From JAIXWP01 sp041391745 (GTDB taxonomy: Bacteria > Bacteroidota > Bacteroidia > Flavobacteriales_D > Sanyastnellaceae), in contig JAWKNK010000002.1 of assembly GCA_041391745.1 (NCBI GenBank), forward strand, positions 62,001-126,000: a stretch of 64,000 bases of DNA. Direction: 5' to 3'. Below the pieces are notes generated by a model. That model saw nothing but the letters and a program-made list of their open reading frames with translations, had not been told where the DNA came from and searched no databases. This document shows, in pieces, positions 61,849-64,000 of the stretch. Position 1 is the first letter of the stretch, and each line of letters starts with the position of its first letter. The position numbers were made by a program, and so were the translations under genes.

Positions 61849-62220
61849 ATGAAAAAACAAATCGGATTGTTCCTTGCTGGAGCTGCTTTGGTGTCATTGG
61901 CATCTTGTGGCGGTGGCTGGAGCGAAGAGAACAAAGCAAGTATGAAAGAAACTTGTACTTCTCTTCAATCAATTATTTACCCTGATGATGCAGCAGCAAT
62001 TTGCGACTGTTATGTTACCAAATTGGTAGAGCAATATCCAAATGCGGATATGACTCCAGACCAATCAGGCGCTGTTCTTGATGAGTGCTCTGCGGATGCA
62101 AAAGCTAAAGCTGAAGCTGAATCAGAAGCTAAAATGCAACAAATGCTAGACGACATGGAAAATTCTATGAACGAGGCAGGCGATTCAATGGAAGAGCAAA
62201 TGGAAGAAATGAAGAATTAA
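61849..62220 (+). CDS. Cysteine-containing lipoprotein
   Basis: The 123-residue product starts MKKQIGLFLAGAALVSLASC, a lipoprotein signal with lipobox LASC, followed by GGGWSEENKASMKETC...AAICDCYVTKLVEQYPNADM, an acidic, Met/Glu-rich helical tail. The C...CxC...C pattern with YPNAD is typical of small Bacteroidota lipoproteins with a helical, cysteine-stabilised core. Function is unknown. It forms a single-gene unit with a strong terminator. Confidence 0.85.
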   Translation: MKKQIGLFLAGAALVSLASCGGGWSEENKASMKETCTSLQSIIYPDDAAAICDCYVTKLVEQYPNADMTPDQSGAVLDECSADAKAKAEAESEAKMQQMLDDMENSMNEAGDSMEEQMEEMKN

Positions 62221-62235
62221 TTTTCTCCAAATAAT

Positions 62236-62271
62236 AAAAAAGCCCCTTGAAAATTTCAAGGGGCTTTTTTT
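62236..62271. terminator. Bidirectional terminator
   Basis: A near-perfect palindrome: AAAAAAGCCCCTTGAAA followed by its reverse complement ending GGGGCTTTTTT. It separates convergent genes and overlaps the stop codon of the DUF3592 gene by 2 bp. Confidence 0.9.
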
Positions 62272-62614
62272 ATGCTTTAGGGTAAACAATCTTCACATAA
62301 TCAGGGTCATTTTCAAGGTATCTCACCTCTACTACCGTTCCCGGTTCGTACATAGGAGCACCTTCACACCTTTCTTTTGCTCTCACTTTGATGGATTGCC
62401 CTCTCAACGTTGTAAATTCAATCAATGGATGAAAATATCTAATGCCACGTTCATTGATAGAAACCCAATTGGTAATTCTTCCATTCACCTTTTTATGTCG
62501 AAACGGGAAGAAAATTTCATCTCTAAATTTCCAATAAATAAATCCGAGCACCACTGCTCCTGTTATGCTGTAGGCCAGCCAAGCGGGCATTTCTAAATTG
62601 TCTAAAAAATCCAT
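62270..62614 (-). CDS. DUF3592-like membrane protein
   Basis: The 114-residue protein has one N-terminal membrane helix (LAYSITGAVVLGFIYWKF) and a beta-rich C-terminal domain of the DUF3592 pattern: VNGRITNWVSINERGIRYFH, PLIEFTTLRGQSIKVRA, PGTVVEVRYLENDPDYVKI. Members are membrane-anchored proteins of unknown role. It follows the TonB-C-like gene by 23 bp on the same strand. Confidence 0.8.
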   Translation of the reverse strand: MDFLDNLEMPAWLAYSITGAVVLGFIYWKFRDEIFFPFRHKKVNGRITNWVSINERGIRYFHPLIEFTTLRGQSIKVRAKERCEGAPMYEPGTVVEVRYLENDPDYVKIVYPKA

Positions 62615-62637
62615 AGGGCGAAGTTCCGAAATTTTAT

Positions 62638-62940
62638 TTAAACCTGCTTTTTGAATACAAAGCGGTACTTGATGATTTGTCCGATTTGAGGATCACCTTT
62701 TTCCAATTGAATCTTATTCAATTTCTTGATCACATAATCGGCTAACTGAGGATGCGTAGCATTTATTTTAAGTATCTCCACTTTACCTCCTGTATCAATT
62801 CTAAAACTGACTTCCACTGTCCCATCCAAGTTGGGTTCTTGTTGCGAAGTAGGCGGGTCTTTTTGTTCAAATGGCATACCCACTGCGCCTACTGAAAGCA
62901 CAGCAAATAGAAGAAGTACAGCCATTTTTCTCAAAATCAT
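62638..62940 (-). CDS. Small secreted TonB-C-like protein, paralogue
   Basis: The 100-residue product has a signal peptide (MILRKMAVLLLFAVLSVGAV) and a domain GTVEVSFRIDTGGKVEILKI...YVIKKLNKIQLEKG...IIKYRFVFKK. It shares pattern, spacing and final YRF.FK with the 60238 product. It resembles a minimal TonB C-terminal domain. It is first of a two-gene minus-strand unit with the DUF3592 gene. The region 62941-63139 (199 bp) upstream shows no gene. Confidence 0.75.
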   Translation of the reverse strand: MILRKMAVLLLFAVLSVGAVGMPFEQKDPPTSQQEPNLDGTVEVSFRIDTGGKVEILKINATHPQLADYVIKKLNKIQLEKGDPQIGQIIKYRFVFKKQV

Positions 62941-63160
62941 ATAAGGTCAAGCGCCGATAGTCGGCAGGAAGTTACAACTTTAGATTACAAATATTCTAAG
63001 GAAGTTGTCTCCTCTCAGCACATTTTGAGCCAATGGTACTATTTTGAAGATAAACGGAAAAAATTTCTGATTGAGCTGTAACTAATCCCGAATCGCAGGC
63101 GTCACACTGACAGAAACGGCCCAAACAGGTCAAAACAACATGAACAAAATAACAATAGAT

Positions 63161-63982
63161 ATGAAAAAGCTCGCTCTCACACTTACCGCTCTGCTAGGAT
63201 TTGCGACTATCTGGGGTCAAAACACTCCAAAAGCAGACACAACTACTTTTCCTATTGGAGAAGGTACCGAAATCATTGTCATCAACAAAAACATCGAAAA
63301 GTCAGACTCTTTGAACATCGATGATATAGATGATGATGACGATCATGACACAAACTTCGCTTTTTGGGATGGTCTTGACTTAGGGGTGAATTTCCTTGTC
63401 ACTTCCAACAATGACACGAAATATGCCACCAACGACGAATGGATCGAGTTGGATCCAGCTCGCTCTTTAAGTTGGAGATTAAACCTCATTGAATCACGTA
63501 TTCCTATTGCGAAGCAATACGTTGGTCTTGTTACCGGACTTGGGGTTTCTTGGAATAGCTATACATTCAATAAGAATATCAGCTTGGTGAATACTACGGA
63601 TTCCATTTTTGGAGTGATCGACTCTATCCCTGAATACTCTAAAAATAAAATAAGAGCAAGCTACCTTCAGGTTCCTCTGCTTCTAGAGTTTAACACATCG
63701 TCTGAAAAAGACCGCGCCTTCCACTTGGCTGCAGGTGTGCTCGGAGGCTTGAGAATTGGTACTGTTTACAAACAAGAATATGACTTGGATGGACAAGAAG
63801 TATCCGTGAAAGTGAGAGATGACTGGAATATGTCGCCACTCACATTAGACGCAACGGTTAGAATTGGATACAGAAATCTCACACTTTGGGCAACATATGG
63901 TTTAACACCATTCTTTAAAAACGATAAAGGACCTGAAGTGTATCCAGTAAGCATTGGGTTATCTATTATTCCTTTTGGTTAA
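63161..63982 (+). CDS. PorT-like outer-membrane beta-barrel protein
   Basis: The 273-residue product starts MKKLALTLTALLGFATIWGQ (signal peptide). An in-frame ATG at 63140 would add seven residues and is less likely. An acidic segment (DIDDDDDHD) is followed by an eight-strand-type barrel with RLNLIESRIPIAKQYVGLVT, YLQVPLLLEFNTSSEKDRAF, HLAAGVLGGLRIG and a final YPVSIGLSIIPFG. The pattern is that of the outer membrane beta-barrel (PorT/OMP_b-brl_2) family. Its specific role is unknown. Confidence 0.82.
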   Translation: MKKLALTLTALLGFATIWGQNTPKADTTTFPIGEGTEIIVINKNIEKSDSLNIDDIDDDDDHDTNFAFWDGLDLGVNFLVTSNNDTKYATNDEWIELDPARSLSWRLNLIESRIPIAKQYVGLVTGLGVSWNSYTFNKNISLVNTTDSIFGVIDSIPEYSKNKIRASYLQVPLLLEFNTSSEKDRAFHLAAGVLGGLRIGTVYKQEYDLDGQEVSVKVRDDWNMSPLTLDATVRIGYRNLTLWATYGLTPFFKNDKGPEVYPVSIGLSIIPFG

Positions 63983-64000
63983 GGTACTTTCATCCAAGAG

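Overview
The window looks like chromosome of a Flavobacteriales-type Bacteroidota. The grounds are type IX secretion (T9SS) C-terminal sorting domains, several starts preceded by the Bacteroidota -7 box TAnnTTTG (often 8-20 nt from the start codon), a long-form IspG with an inserted domain, PorV/PorQ-like and PorT-like outer-membrane proteins, DUF5686 and DUF5362 families, and many short lipoproteins. No genus can be named from the sequence alone.

Layout. 1-2880: N-terminus of a secreted M43 metalloprotease, then pnuC, a nadR-like gene, vanZ, gcvH and a TSUP transporter, all recognisable but each broken by single-base indels. 2872-4050: proline dehydrogenase. 4084-4560: low-complexity word repeats. 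4583-11104: secreted and envelope proteins (a roughly 1,000-residue T9SS protein with four carbohydrate-binding-like repeats, a PorV/PorQ-like protein, a helix-hairpin-helix protein, a mini T9SS protein with a structured leader). 11171-19670: a ten-gene minus-strand run with the rod-shape elongasome (mreB, mreC, mreD, PBP2, rodA), an MlaEF-type lipid ABC transporter, two lipoproteins and a SprT-like metalloprotein. 19942-22532: superoxide dismutase and ispG. 22534-27417: a four-gene signalling cluster (histidine kinase, NarL-type regulator, CheY-like receiver, PAS/SpoIIE phosphatase). 27485-41435: lptB, a DUF5362 protein, an S41 peptidase, DUF5686, DsbD, tilS, pabB and mfd. 41478-43356: a collagen-like lipoprotein and purD. 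43405-53399: a surface-polysaccharide cluster (glycosyltransferases, hexapeptide acyltransferases, DegT aminotransferase, Wzm/Wzt ABC exporter, PfkB kinase, Wzx-like flippase). 53632-56729: an accessory patch with tRNA-Asn, three tandem tRNA-like/GIY-YIG cassettes and a HipBA toxin-antitoxin locus. 57002-63982: a LamG-type T9SS protein, two related small TonB-C-like proteins, rlmN, a lipoprotein, DUF3592 and a PorT-like barrel.

The most unusual structure is the tRNA-Asn/GIY-YIG array at 53.6-54.9 kb. Three head-to-tail cassettes of about 380-390 bp each carry a terminator hairpin, a GIY-YIG ORF and a tRNA-like sequence whose 3' half copies tRNA-Asn and whose 5' half encodes the C-terminus of the nuclease. 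Decay increases away from the tRNA, and a HipBA module follows.

Caution: about ten genes, several of them core genes, carry one to six isolated single-base indels while their protein sequence resumes exactly in another frame. That pattern suggests assembly or read errors at least as strongly as biological decay, so these entries are typed as pseudogenes only in the sense that the ORF is broken in this sequence.
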